A stretch of 64,000 nucleotides of DNA from an uncultured Chitinophagaceae bacterium (GCA_937907395.1 CALCII010000002.1:62001-126000), one strand, 5' to 3'; positions 18,732 through 27,083 are shown, numbered from the stretch's first letter. Notes: generated by a model from the sequence alone, not told the origin. Program-made: numbers and translations.

Positions 18732-19550
18732 ATGTCATATAAATTCTGTGAATTTACCCCGAAAGAAAAAAACGAATTGATAAAAATTTTTCAAGCCGCT
18801 TTTAAAGTAACCGATACTGATGAAATTTTTAATATTTATAATGCATTTAGAGATAATTTTTATGGAACTAGCAACCCCCAACGGATTGAAGGGATAGATA
18901 GAAAGATAATGTTTCCTAAAACTGATCAAAAAGAAATATTAGAAAAGTTTTTTGATTCGAACTACCAAATAGGAATTGACCTTCCTGTTTTTATAAAGCC
19001 CATCATCAACTCAGAAAAGAGTATTCTTATAATCGCCGAAGACCCGCTTAGGGATGCCAATACACAATATCCTGATATAATTGTAAGCACCCCTTTTGGT
19101 ACACATCTGGAATGCCTCAGAGAAAAAAAACTAAAGCATTATTGGGGCATTACTAAAGCCCTTTTAGATATGGGTTATAACATATACATTACAGACATAA
19201 AAAAAGTTTGGATTAAAAATCAGTATCAAAAAAAAGTAGCAGTCAAAGGAGATTTCTTACAAAACTTTAATCGATCTCTTGAACTAGAATTGGCTCTTAT
19301 CGACCCCGAATTGATTATCACATATGGAAACGAAGCGTATAAAAGCTTACTTGAATTGAACATATTCAAGAAACAAAAACACGTTCACTTTCCTCACCCA
19401 ACAGGCACTGCAAATGCAGCTTGGAAAAAATTATTCGCTAATTACTACCCTGGGCAATCTGTTAGGTGTTTTTATGATAAAAAGAAAGATCATATCCTTA
19501 ATGTAATTAAAGAAATGATCCCCGACTCCCCTAGTCTGTCGCAAGAATGA
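18732..19550 (+). CDS. Uracil-DNA-glycosylase-fold protein
   Basis: A 272-residue cytoplasmic protein resembling the UDG superfamily. A first motif, SILIIAEDPLRDANTQYP (about 97-114), stands where UDGs have the water-activating loop. LELALIDPELIITYGNEAYK resembles the central conserved strand, and HFPHPTGTANAAWKK (about 219-233) resembles the HPS-type DNA-intercalation motif. An N-terminal extension of about 95 residues is unassigned. Activity is not certain: the EDPLRD sequence differs from the GQDPY/GEAPG forms of classical enzymes. It lies in the accessory region beside a RAYT and could act on DNA or on nucleotides. Confidence 0.6.
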   Translation: MSYKFCEFTPKEKNELIKIFQAAFKVTDTDEIFNIYNAFRDNFYGTSNPQRIEGIDRKIMFPKTDQKEILEKFFDSNYQIGIDLPVFIKPIINSEKSILIIAEDPLRDANTQYPDIIVSTPFGTHLECLREKKLKHYWGITKALLDMGYNIYITDIKKVWIKNQYQKKVAVKGDFLQNFNRSLELELALIDPELIITYGNEAYKSLLELNIFKKQKHVHFPHPTGTANAAWKKLFANYYPGQSVRCFYDKKKDHILNVIKEMIPDSPSLSQE

Positions 19551-19568
19551 GGTCTATTCCCCCGCCTT

Positions 19569-19588
19569 GGTTCGTGTCTTCACGAACC
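19569..19588. repeat. REP family 1 palindrome, RAYT 3' side
   Basis: GGTTCGTG-TCTT-CACGAACC, downstream of the minus-strand RAYT gene and inverted relative to the copy at 20207-20226, so the transposase gene is bracketed by opposed palindromes. Confidence 0.88.
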
Positions 19589-19604
19589 AATTCATAAAAC
19601 CTTA

Positions 19605-20159
19605 TCAAAATTCATTTCGCAGATCCTTTAAAAACAAAAATCGCCGGTCGTCTTTTTCGTAAAAAGAAGCCGAAGAATAAATGTAATCACAAGGATCCGT
19701 TGCAAGTTGCCAGTGTTCAGCCAATGGGTTCATGTGTATATAGTTCAGTTTTTGAAAAGCAACTGCGGGTGTGTATAATTGAATCGCTAATGAATCACGC
19801 TGCCAGAATTCATACTTCTTATTCGTCGCATGAACCCGGTACAACTCCAACATTTCTCTGTCCCCTGTTAACAGCATTTTTTTAAACTCATGTGCCGTAT
19901 ACTTTAAGAAGGAGCCCATGGGCGTTTCTTTGCCATTGATATCAATAGACCGGATAATCATGTGAATATGATTGGGCATAATCACAAAAGCAAATATCTC
20001 CCATTTCCTCTTTTCGCTTAACCACTGCATCGATTGGAGAATAATTTCTTTAAATTCTGGTTTTAGTAAAAGGTGATGCCATGAATGGATCGTAGCGGTG
20101 ACAAAATAAATTTCACCCGTTTCCACGTAGGATTTACGTTGATTAGAAGGTTGTTTCAT
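19605..20159 (-). CDS. REP-associated tyrosine transposase (RAYT), copy 1
   Basis: A 184-residue Y1 (HUH) transposase-like enzyme of the TnpA_REP group, expected to nick single-stranded DNA at REP palindromes. The HUH motif is in FVIMPNHIHMII, and the catalytic Tyr is in KLNYIHMNPLAEHW. I place the start at 20159 (MKQPSNQRKSYVETGEIYF) because a longer frame would translate the flanking REP palindrome. The protein is identical to the copy at 24246-24800. REP palindromes of one family stand on both sides in opposite orientation, as expected for a RAYT and its cognate repeats. Confidence 0.9.
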   Translation of the reverse strand: MKQPSNQRKSYVETGEIYFVTATIHSWHHLLLKPEFKEIILQSMQWLSEKRKWEIFAFVIMPNHIHMIIRSIDINGKETPMGSFLKYTAHEFKKMLLTGDREMLELYRVHATNKKYEFWQRDSLAIQLYTPAVAFQKLNYIHMNPLAEHWQLATDPCDYIYSSASFYEKDDRRFLFLKDLRNEF

Positions 20160-20206
20160 GTGTTTTCTGTTAGCAATGAAAAGGTATGAAAAACTAAAAT
20201 CAGAAT

Positions 20207-20226
20207 GGTTCGTGAAGACACGAACC
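20207..20226. repeat. REP family 1 palindrome, RAYT 5' side
   Basis: GGTTCGTG-AAGA-CACGAACC, the reverse orientation of the unit at 19569, lying 48 bases before the RAYT start codon. Confidence 0.88.
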
Positions 20227-20382
20227 ATGGCGGTTGAATTGTATAATTCGAAAATGTTGTTTGGATGGTTGTGGTTTTAGGAGGAGTTGCGTAAATTAGA
20301 AAGTTGTAGGCCTCTTTTAAACAAGCGTAATAAATCATTAAAATAATAGTCTTAAAAAAATATCACTTTTAAAATCACAAAC

Positions 20383-20414
20383 ATGAAATCGTTAAAACCC
20401 ATTGATAGTTCTAC
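20383..20414 (+). pseudogene. Remnant of the 5' end of the GH1 beta-glucosidase gene
   Basis: 32 bases starting with ATG encode MKSLKPIDSS, identical to the first ten codons of the intact gene at 25023, and then break off into REP-like sequence. It was carried along when the RAYT segment was copied and has no function of its own. Confidence 0.88.
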
Positions 20415-20420
20415 CGCCTT

Positions 20421-20496
20421 GGCTCGTGTCTTCAGGTAACTATATGCCCTCCGCTCTGGTTCGTGTCCCCCGCCATGGTTCGTGTCTTCACGAACC
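20421..20496. repeat. Cluster of three REP family 1 units
   Basis: A degenerate unit (GGCTCGTGTCTTCAGG, from 20421), a half unit (GGTTCGTGTCC, from 20458) and a complete palindrome (20477-20496) follow each other within 76 bases, all in the same orientation. Confidence 0.8.
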
Positions 20497-20552
20497 AATT
20501 CAAAAGTGGCGTATCTTAGATATACGCTTTACATGTTCTCATCTCATCAACT

Positions 20553-21239
20553 ATGAAAAGAAAAATACTGTTACTGTTGCTCATAATTACAAGCGTAGCG
20601 GGTGTTTTTATATATAAAGAACTGGATTGGTTCAAAAAGATGCGCCTGCTTTCAGAGCAATTTCAAAAGCATCCTCCCGGCGAAATAAAAATAAAAACTC
20701 TTAACCTGAAAGATGGTGATATCATCTTCCACCATTCACGTTCTGCTCAAAGTGAAGCCATTGCATTGGCAACTCATTCTGAATATACACATTGCGGGAT
20801 TGTGTTTAAAGAAGACAATCATTATATTGTTTATGAAGCTGTGGAGCCGGTAAAATCAACACCCCTTGAAGAATGGATTGGAAGGGGAAAAGGAGGGACT
20901 TTTGTAGCAAAACGGCTAAAAAATGCAGACCAGATTTTGAATGCAACAACTTTGGAACGCTTGAAAAACTCTTGCAATAAATGGAAAGGGAAACACTATG
21001 ACAGTTATTTCGATTGGTCAAACGACCGGATTTATTGTTCAGAACTGGTATGGAAGGTTTACAGGGAAGCTACTGGATTGGAGATTGGTAAACTTCAAAG
21101 GTTAAAAGATTTTGATCTTTCAAGTGAATCAGTCAAACAGAAAATGAAAGAGCGATATGGCATTAAAACTCCACTTAATATGAAAGTAATTTCTCCGGCA
21201 GCAATTTTTTTCAGCGACATGCTTACTGTTGTTGATTAA
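20553..21239 (+). CDS. YiiX-like permuted NlpC/P60 amidase, exported or membrane-anchored
   Basis: A 228-residue protein with an N-terminal hydrophobic segment (residues 4-22) that may be a signal anchor. The rest matches the YiiX/YebB (DUF830) family of circularly permuted papain-like hydrolases: KDGDIIFHHS near the start, the His in SEYTHCGIVF (about 89-95) and the catalytic Cys in RIYCSELVWKVY (about 166). Members act on lipid or peptidoglycan-related amide or ester bonds; the substrate here is unknown. It stands alone between REP clusters in the accessory region. Confidence 0.82.
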   Translation: MKRKILLLLLIITSVAGVFIYKELDWFKKMRLLSEQFQKHPPGEIKIKTLNLKDGDIIFHHSRSAQSEAIALATHSEYTHCGIVFKEDNHYIVYEAVEPVKSTPLEEWIGRGKGGTFVAKRLKNADQILNATTLERLKNSCNKWKGKHYDSYFDWSNDRIYCSELVWKVYREATGLEIGKLQRLKDFDLSSESVKQKMKERYGIKTPLNMKVISPAAIFFSDMLTVVD

Positions 21240-21295
21240 AACTCCTTGGGCGCCTTATTTCATTTTATTAGAACCCTGGCAGGGCAAAAAAAATT

Positions 21296-21961
21296 ATGAA
21301 ATCACTTTTACTATTTCTCCTGACAACTTTTACAACAATCTCATTTGCACAAACAAGGCAACAAAAAAAAGCTGCTGATTTTGTGCCTGAAGGTTATGTG
21401 ATTTTTAAAGAAATAAATGGAGACCTGAATAAAGACAATATTAAAGACCGTGTTCTGATTATTAAAGCGACAGATACAAGCAATATTGTTAATGACGAAT
21501 ACAGAGGGCGATTAGACAGAAACAGAAGAGGGATTATTGTATTGTTCAACAAAAACAGCCATTATACATTAGCGGCTAAAAATTATGACTGCTTTTCTTC
21601 TGAAAACGAAGACGGAGGCGTATATTTTCCACCTGAACTGTCAATTGAAATTAAAAAAGAAACTCTATCCATTAAATACTATCATGGCAGGTATGGCTAC
21701 TGGGGATATACTTTCAGGTTTCAGAATGCGGACTTTGAACTCATTGGTTATGACGAAAGCGATAATCAAGGTCCTGTGGTGAACAAAATAACAAGCATCA
21801 ATTTTTTAACCAAAACAAAGATTGAAAAAGTAAACACAAATGAAAATGCCGGCAGTGGAGAAGAAATTTTTAAAACAGTAAATAAAAAAATAAAAATTGC
21901 CAGGCTTTTGAAATTGTCAGAAATTAAAGACTTTGACGACATTGATTTACTTCAATATTAA
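21296..21961 (+). CDS. Exported hypothetical protein with a Ca-loop-like motif
   Basis: A 221-residue protein with a clear signal peptide ending near FAQ (residue 19). The motif INGDLNKDNIKDRVLII resembles the Asp/Asn-rich calcium loops seen in FG-GAP/EF-hand-like exported proteins. The central part has an aromatic stretch (YYHGRYGYWGYTFRF). I do not recognise a named family. It is followed 45 bases later by a lipoprotein gene on the same strand. Confidence 0.7.
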   Translation: MKSLLLFLLTTFTTISFAQTRQQKKAADFVPEGYVIFKEINGDLNKDNIKDRVLIIKATDTSNIVNDEYRGRLDRNRRGIIVLFNKNSHYTLAAKNYDCFSSENEDGGVYFPPELSIEIKKETLSIKYYHGRYGYWGYTFRFQNADFELIGYDESDNQGPVVNKITSINFLTKTKIEKVNTNENAGSGEEIFKTVNKKIKIARLLKLSEIKDFDDIDLLQY

Positions 21962-22006
21962 TACCCGGAGTCATCAGATAAATCATATTACAAACACTAA
22001 ACAGAT

Positions 22007-22642
22007 ATGAAGAACAATACTTTTTTGTGGATCTTTTCCTGTATTATTTTTTCAGTTTCATGTAATAGCAAAAATGACAAATTATATGCTTTGAATGAGA
22101 ATTTTGACTCCAATGAAATTGGATGGCCGGAAGAATCAACGAGTTCTCATACTGTTGAGATAGAAAATGGCATGTATACAGTCCATTCTAAAACAATTGA
22201 TACAACAAAAGTACAAACAAGCGCCGGTCCGCAAAACAGGTCTTTCCTTTATAACCTACCCGGGCACTATCAAATAATGTCATTAATAAAAGGCTACCAC
22301 GGAGGACCTAAGATGGAATATGGAATTATGCTTAATAGCGCTTCTTTGTCGTATCGTTTCGCACTTACCGGATCGGGAAAAGTATTTGTAACTGAATATG
22401 ATTATAACACTGAATCAGAAGACACATTAATTCATGGAAACTATCTAAAACTAACGAAGATTGGTCCGACAGGCGTAAAGTTTACCTTCGACATTAGAGA
22501 TAGAAATTTGAATTTTATCTTAGACGATAAAGCGATTGGCTCGTGTTTACTCAAAACTAAACAATGGGAAGATATTCGATTATTTACGACAATCAAATCT
22601 AAAATCTCTATTGACTATCTAAGAGTAGTAAAAAAAGATTAA
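22007..22642 (+). CDS. Predicted lipoprotein, concanavalin-like fold possible
   Basis: A 211-residue protein with a lipoprotein signal (IIFSVSCNSKND, lipid-bearing Cys at 19). The phrase NENFDSNEIGWPEE is typical of the start of jelly-roll or laminin-G-like domains in Bacteroidota surface proteins, and the alternating beta-rich sequence fits. Function unknown. A REP unit follows 25 bases after the stop. Confidence 0.7.
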   Translation: MKNNTFLWIFSCIIFSVSCNSKNDKLYALNENFDSNEIGWPEESTSSHTVEIENGMYTVHSKTIDTTKVQTSAGPQNRSFLYNLPGHYQIMSLIKGYHGGPKMEYGIMLNSASLSYRFALTGSGKVFVTEYDYNTESEDTLIHGNYLKLTKIGPTGVKFTFDIRDRNLNFILDDKAIGSCLLKTKQWEDIRLFTTIKSKISIDYLRVVKKD

Positions 22643-22666
22643 AAATTATGTCTGTCCTTACCCCTT

Positions 22667-22685
22667 GGCTCGTGTCTTCCGAACC
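22667..22685. repeat. REP family 1 unit, degenerate
   Basis: GGCTCGTGTCTTCCGAACC, preceded by CCCCTT and followed by AATTCATAAA. It is one base short of the consensus palindrome and carries a T-to-C change. Confidence 0.75.
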
Positions 22686-22715
22686 AATTCATAAAGCAGA
22701 CAAAATAATTTACAC

Positions 22716-23372
22716 ATGACAGAATCCAATTTTATACCTGATTTTTCCGGAGACGATTTTGCAAATGATAAAGAAATTCAAAAGATCCGTGCTGCCAGCA
22801 AAGCTTATGAACAAATGATTGAAGATTCTTTTGCTGTTATCCGAAAGGAGCTAAGCATGGAGCCTTCCTCACATATAAACTTTAAGGATTTTCATATGTT
22901 CAAAAGCCTTGGCGCAACAATTACTCATTCGCTGAAATCGGTTGACAATAGCAAAAGAGTTCGTGTTTCATTAGCCCGCTATCACTCCTCTTTTCCCGTA
23001 CCAAGAAATGACAACTCGGGAGATGACCAGTATTTGTTTGGCCATATCAGTTTTACGACACAATACCCACGTACCTATATTCACAAAGAAACAATCCGTG
23101 AAAAGATAGAAGACCTTTTTCTGAAACGGGAACTCGACTTTTCACTCAGTAAAAAGTTTTCCGGAAAATTCCAGGTCCTTACAGAAAACAAAAACCGGCT
23201 ACAAACCTTGTTCCAGGTAAAAAACCTGGATGTTTTAACTGATTTCCCTGAAATGGAACTGGAACTATTCAACAATGCAGCTTTATTCAGATGTTCACGA
23301 AAACCTGTTTCTGTAGAAGAAGCAACCATGTTTTGTAACCTGGCCAACGTACTGATAAAGCTATTGCATTGA
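22716..23372 (+). CDS. Hypothetical protein, DUF3137-like
   Basis: A 218-residue soluble protein. The C-terminal half (SKKFSGKFQVLTENKNRLQTLF, ending in VEEATMFCNLANVLIKLLH) is reminiscent of DUF3137, where a short FxxxFxVxS-type motif precedes a helix, but the membrane part of those proteins is missing. No signal peptide. REP units lie directly upstream and downstream. Confidence 0.6.
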   Translation: MTESNFIPDFSGDDFANDKEIQKIRAASKAYEQMIEDSFAVIRKELSMEPSSHINFKDFHMFKSLGATITHSLKSVDNSKRVRVSLARYHSSFPVPRNDNSGDDQYLFGHISFTTQYPRTYIHKETIREKIEDLFLKRELDFSLSKKFSGKFQVLTENKNRLQTLFQVKNLDVLTDFPEMELELFNNAALFRCSRKPVSVEEATMFCNLANVLIKLLH

Positions 23373-23383
23373 GCCCCGGCCTT

Positions 23384-23426
23384 GGTTCATGCCTTCCCTC
23401 CGCCTTGGTTCGTGTCTTCACGAACC
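23384..23426. repeat. REP family 1, half plus full unit
   Basis: A half unit (GGTTCATGCC, from 23384) is followed by a complete palindrome at 23407-23426, again with CCGCCTT before and AATTCAAAA after. Confidence 0.82.
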
Positions 23427-23528
23427 AATTCAAAAATTCTCGTTTCACGGCAACTTCCTTAACTGAGAGTGTTAGATATAAAATTTGATAGATTTATACC
23501 TGCTTTGTAAATTTGAATAAAGCGCTTT

Positions 23529-24080
23529 ATGAAAAAATATTCTGTTTTATTACTGCTGTTTATTTTTGTTGCTTCTGCTGCCTCAGCCCAGATGTGGAAA
23601 TTAATTGTTGATCATTCATGTATTCCTAAAGATTTTGATCCCAAAAAATACACGTTGCTTGTAATGCATCTTCCAAACAGAAATAATCTTGAAAAAACAA
23701 GCGGTTATGCGACGAAAAGCTTACAAAAAGCATTTGAAAAAAATTACCCGTATAAATTTGAAATTGTAACTCCAGATCAGTTGCGAACAGACAGTGTAAA
23801 ATATTCTGATACTTCTATTTACAAGTTTATTCTATTGAACTCATTTACTACTACCGAGAGAGAGGATGGGGGTTATAAAAAAAATCTGAAAACCGGTCTT
23901 ATTACACCAAATCCAGCCAAAAGGGTTAAAACCACAACAATTGACTTTGCATTTTATGATTTTCTTAGTTATAAGCAATATCCTTTTCTTGGAGCCAGAA
24001 ATAGTTTTGTTGGCCCCACTATTGAAGCATTAACAAACGCTATAAATGAAGTAACTGGTAATGCTCAAACAAAAGAGTAA
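23529..24080 (+). CDS. Exported hypothetical protein
   Basis: A 183-residue protein with a signal peptide (MKKYSVLLLLFIFVASAASAQ). The mature part includes KKYTLLVMHLPNRNNLEKTS and a C-terminal helix ending NEVTGNAQTKE. No family recognised. It is the last gene between the two long direct repeats. Confidence 0.68.
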   Translation: MKKYSVLLLLFIFVASAASAQMWKLIVDHSCIPKDFDPKKYTLLVMHLPNRNNLEKTSGYATKSLQKAFEKNYPYKFEIVTPDQLRTDSVKYSDTSIYKFILLNSFTTTEREDGGYKKNLKTGLITPNPAKRVKTTTIDFAFYDFLSYKQYPFLGARNSFVGPTIEALTNAINEVTGNAQTKE

Positions 24081-24209
24081 GCCATTTATCTGGGGCAAGC
24101 CAACTTAAAAAAATTATTGCAACTACCAAAAAACTTTCCTTTGAAAGTGGAGGGTTTTCGTTTCCGTCAACCGCCTCACTTTGGTTCATATCTTCACACC
24201 CCCCGCCTT

Positions 24210-24229
24210 GGTTCGTGTCTTCACGAACC
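24210..24229. repeat. REP family 1 palindrome
   Basis: GGTTCGTG-TCTT-CACGAACC at the left end of repeat copy 2. A degenerate unit (GGTTCATATCTTCACA) precedes it from 24183. Confidence 0.86.
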
Positions 24230-24245
24230 AATTCATAAAACCTTA

Positions 24246-24800
24246 TCAAAATTCATTTCGCAGATCCTTTAAAAACAAAAATCGCCGGTCGTCTTTTTCG
24301 TAAAAAGAAGCCGAAGAATAAATGTAATCACAAGGATCCGTTGCAAGTTGCCAGTGTTCAGCCAATGGGTTCATGTGTATATAGTTCAGTTTTTGAAAAG
24401 CAACTGCGGGTGTGTATAATTGAATCGCTAATGAATCACGCTGCCAGAATTCATACTTCTTATTCGTCGCATGAACCCGGTACAACTCCAACATTTCTCT
24501 GTCCCCTGTTAACAGCATTTTTTTAAACTCATGTGCCGTATACTTTAAGAAGGAGCCCATGGGCGTTTCTTTGCCATTGATATCAATAGACCGGATAATC
24601 ATGTGAATATGATTGGGCATAATCACAAAAGCAAATATCTCCCATTTCCTCTTTTCGCTTAACCACTGCATCGATTGGAGAATAATTTCTTTAAATTCTG
24701 GTTTTAGTAAAAGGTGATGCCATGAATGGATCGTAGCGGTGACAAAATAAATTTCACCCGTTTCCACGTAGGATTTACGTTGATTAGAAGGTTGTTTCAT
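24246..24800 (-). CDS. REP-associated tyrosine transposase (RAYT), copy 2
   Basis: A 184-residue Y1 HUH transposase, identical in protein sequence to copy 1 (HUH in PNHIHMII, catalytic Tyr in LNYIHMNPL). The start at 24800 was chosen for the same reason as in copy 1. Complete identity between the copies points to a recent duplication. This copy is upstream of and divergent from the GH1 gene, probably the original arrangement. Confidence 0.9.
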   Translation of the reverse strand: MKQPSNQRKSYVETGEIYFVTATIHSWHHLLLKPEFKEIILQSMQWLSEKRKWEIFAFVIMPNHIHMIIRSIDINGKETPMGSFLKYTAHEFKKMLLTGDREMLELYRVHATNKKYEFWQRDSLAIQLYTPAVAFQKLNYIHMNPLAEHWQLATDPCDYIYSSASFYEKDDRRFLFLKDLRNEF

Positions 24801-24847
24801 GTGTTTTCTGTTAGCAATGAAAAGGTATGAAAAACTAAAATCAGAAT

Positions 24848-24867
24848 GGTTCGTGAAGACACGAACC
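24848..24867. repeat. REP family 1 palindrome, inverted
   Basis: GGTTCGTG-AAGA-CACGAACC, upstream of RAYT copy 2 and opposed to the unit at 24210. Confidence 0.86.
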
Positions 24868-25022
24868 ATGGCGGTTGAATTGTATAATTCGAAAATGTTG
24901 TTTGGATGGTTGTGGTTTTAGGAGGAGTTGCGTAAATTAGAAAGTTGTAGGCCTCTTTTAAACAAGCGTAATAAATCATTAAAATAATAGTCTTAAAAAA
25001 TATCACTTTTAAAACTACAAAC

Positions 25023-26558
25023 ATGAAATCGTTAAAACCCATTGATAGTTCTACTCAGGAAGAGAATCCGAAACAATCTGACAGGCGTGATTTTTTGAAA
25101 TCGGTGGGTTTGGCGGGTTTAGGTTTGTCTGCCAGCCCTTTTATCATTTCTTCCTGCAATTCTGCAACAGAACCTGGTGAAAAAAAGTCTCCGGTTTTAT
25201 CGGAAAAAAATATCCAGGAATTTCCAAAAGATTTTCTTTGGGGAACAGCAACGGCTTCTTACCAGGTGGAAGGCGCTGCAAATGAAGACGGTCGTGGCAA
25301 ATCCATTTGGGATACGTTTTCACACACACCGGGAAAGGTATTAAATAATGATAATGGAGACATTGCCTGTGATCATTATCATAAGTATAAAGAAGATCTC
25401 CAATTAGTAAAATCGTTGAATGCAAAGGCCTATCGCTTTTCCATATCCTGGTCTCGTATTTTTCCGGATGGAACAGGTTCGCCCAATCAAAAAGGACTTG
25501 ATTTTTATAACCGGTTGGTAGATGAAATGCTGGCCAATGGTATTGAACCCTATGCAACTTTGTATCATTGGGACCTACCGCAAACATTACAGGACAAGTA
25601 TAAAGGCTGGCAATCAAAAGAAACATCAAAAGCCTTTGCAGAGTATGCAGGTTTTATCGCAGGGAAATTAAGCGACCGTGTAAAGAATTTTTTTACACTT
25701 AATGAAATTTCAACGTTTATTGAATTGGGTTATGGTTATGGAGTTCATGCACCGGGTTTAAAATTATCGCAGGCAGAATTATACCAGGCAAGACATCATG
25801 CAGTTTTAGCACATGGGCTTGGGGTGCAGGCAATAAGGGCAAATGCAAAAGCAGGCACCAGAGTTGGTATTGCTGAAAATATTAAAGTGGCCGTACCCAT
25901 TTTTGAAACACCTGAAAATATAAAAGCTGCTGAGATTGCTACACGGGAAATCAATGCCCGATACCTCACCGTTATTATGGAAGGAAAATATACCGATGTA
26001 TATTTAAAAAAAGCCGGCGCCAATGCTCCAAAATTTACTGCAGATGAACTTAAAATCATCAGCAGCCCAACAGATTTTTGCGGTATCAATATTTATAATC
26101 CTGAACATTATGTAAAAGTCTCTTCGAATGAAGACGGATATGAAATAATTCCGTTTGCCAAATCACATCCCACCAGCACATCAGCCTGGGAACTGTTAGC
26201 ACCAGAAACACTTTACTGGGGTGCAACACATGCACACCAACTTTGGGGTGTAAAAGAAATTTATGTTACTGAAAATGGATACAGCAGCACAGATGAATTA
26301 ACAAAAGACAAGCAGGTTTATGATACAGACAGGGTAATGTTTTTGCGTGGTTATCTTTCACAACTACACAGAGCAACAACACAGGGAGTGCCCGTAAAAG
26401 GTTATTTCTACTGGAGCTTGCTTGATAATTTTGAATGGGCTTATGGTTATGGTACCCGTTTTGGATTAGTGCATGTAGATTATAAAACACAACAGCGAAC
26501 ACCAAAATTAAGTGCAGAATACTTTAAAGCCATGGCCCAATATAATTCTGTTTTATAA
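25023..26558 (+). CDS. GH1 beta-glucosidase, Tat-exported probable lipoprotein
   Basis: A 511-residue glycoside hydrolase family 1 enzyme, expected to release beta-linked glucose or galactose from oligosaccharides. The N-terminus has a twin-arginine motif (SDRRDFLKSVGLAGLG) and a lipobox-like ISSC near 45, so it may be exported folded and lipid-anchored. The nucleophile is Glu417 in YVTENGYSS. The acid/base Glu228 sits in TLNEIS, where most family members have NEP. FLWGTATASYQVEG and FYWSLLDNFEWAYGY are classic GH1 signatures. The first 32 bases are duplicated upstream. Confidence 0.92.
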   Translation: MKSLKPIDSSTQEENPKQSDRRDFLKSVGLAGLGLSASPFIISSCNSATEPGEKKSPVLSEKNIQEFPKDFLWGTATASYQVEGAANEDGRGKSIWDTFSHTPGKVLNNDNGDIACDHYHKYKEDLQLVKSLNAKAYRFSISWSRIFPDGTGSPNQKGLDFYNRLVDEMLANGIEPYATLYHWDLPQTLQDKYKGWQSKETSKAFAEYAGFIAGKLSDRVKNFFTLNEISTFIELGYGYGVHAPGLKLSQAELYQARHHAVLAHGLGVQAIRANAKAGTRVGIAENIKVAVPIFETPENIKAAEIATREINARYLTVIMEGKYTDVYLKKAGANAPKFTADELKIISSPTDFCGINIYNPEHYVKVSSNEDGYEIIPFAKSHPTSTSAWELLAPETLYWGATHAHQLWGVKEIYVTENGYSSTDELTKDKQVYDTDRVMFLRGYLSQLHRATTQGVPVKGYFYWSLLDNFEWAYGYGTRFGLVHVDYKTQQRTPKLSAEYFKAMAQYNSVL

Positions 26559-26612
26559 TTTTTTTAAGTGAGGAATAGAAGGCACACAATCATCATCTAA
26601 TTCAATTTTTTT

Positions 26613-27083
26613 ATGGCAACCATCAACGAACGTATGACTGTAGAAATGGAAGGCGACTTTGTAGTATTCCTCATTGGCATGCGCATCAATAAATTCTGGA
26701 AAATTCACAAATGGCTTCCGGTGGCTGCGGCCATGCCCAAAATGCTGAAAGAACTTTCCATGAATCCGGAGAGCGGACTGCTTGGATTTCAGATTGCCGG
26801 CACCCTTCAGCCCGTAGTCATTCAATACTGGAAATCCTTTGAACACCTGGAAGCTTATGCCAAAGACCGTAACAGTGCGCACTATCCGGCATGGAAAGCA
26901 TTTAACACCAACATCAGAAGCAACGGCGATGTGGGCATCTGGCACGAAACCTATCAAGTGAAAGCCGGCAACTATGAATGTGTGTACAACAATATGCCCA
27001 GGTACGGTTTGGGAAAAGTAGGCACACTGGTTGCTGCAACCGGTAACAAAGCATCGGCTGCACAACGGATGATGAAAGGTTAA
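26613..27083 (+). CDS. DUF4188 protein
   Basis: A 156-residue protein matching DUF4188, a ferredoxin-like alpha/beta-barrel family of unknown role, possibly monooxygenase- or dehydratase-like. Recognisable stretches are GDFVVFLIGMRINKFWKIHKWLPV and QYWKSFEHLEAYAKDRNSAHYPAW. No signal peptide. Confidence 0.78.
   Translation: MATINERMTVEMEGDFVVFLIGMRINKFWKIHKWLPVAAAMPKMLKELSMNPESGLLGFQIAGTLQPVVIQYWKSFEHLEAYAKDRNSAHYPAWKAFNTNIRSNGDVGIWHETYQVKAGNYECVYNNMPRYGLGKVGTLVAATGNKASAAQRMMKG

Larger units (their letters stand above)
19559..20414. repeat. Direct repeat copy 1, carrying a RAYT gene and the 5' end of a GH1 gene
   Basis: This 856-bp segment recurs at 24200-25054 with very few differences: one A fewer in an A-run and a TC/CT exchange just before the GH1 start. 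It begins exactly at a REP (CCCCCGCCTTGG) and ends 32 bases into the GH1 coding sequence. Another REP-like sequence (CGCCTTGGCTCGTG) follows directly. Copy 2 is next to an intact GH1 gene and is therefore the likely source. Confidence 0.9.
20160..20552. other. 393-bp intergenic region with REPs and a gene fragment
   Basis: Holds the RAYT upstream REP (20207-20226), the 23-bp element shared with 14480 (20283-20305), the truncated GH1 start (20383-20414), and a cluster of three REP-like units (20421-20496). No further gene seen. Confidence 0.75.
24200..25054. repeat. Direct repeat copy 2, carrying RAYT and the true GH1 start
   Basis: 855 bp, nearly identical to 19559-20414 (offset 4641 bases). 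The repeat ends inside the intact GH1 gene, which continues from here. The 3.8 kb between the copies holds five genes. Confidence 0.9.

Noticed and set aside
20160..20228. 23-residue N-terminal extension of the RAYT proteins (and 24801-24869)
   Set aside because: It translates the REP palindrome; the Met at 20159/24800 begins the normal RAYT N-terminus.
18238..24867. CRISPR array as an explanation for the repeated palindromes
   Set aside because: Units are irregularly spaced between genes, occur in both orientations and are linked to RAYT genes; no regular spacers and no cas genes.
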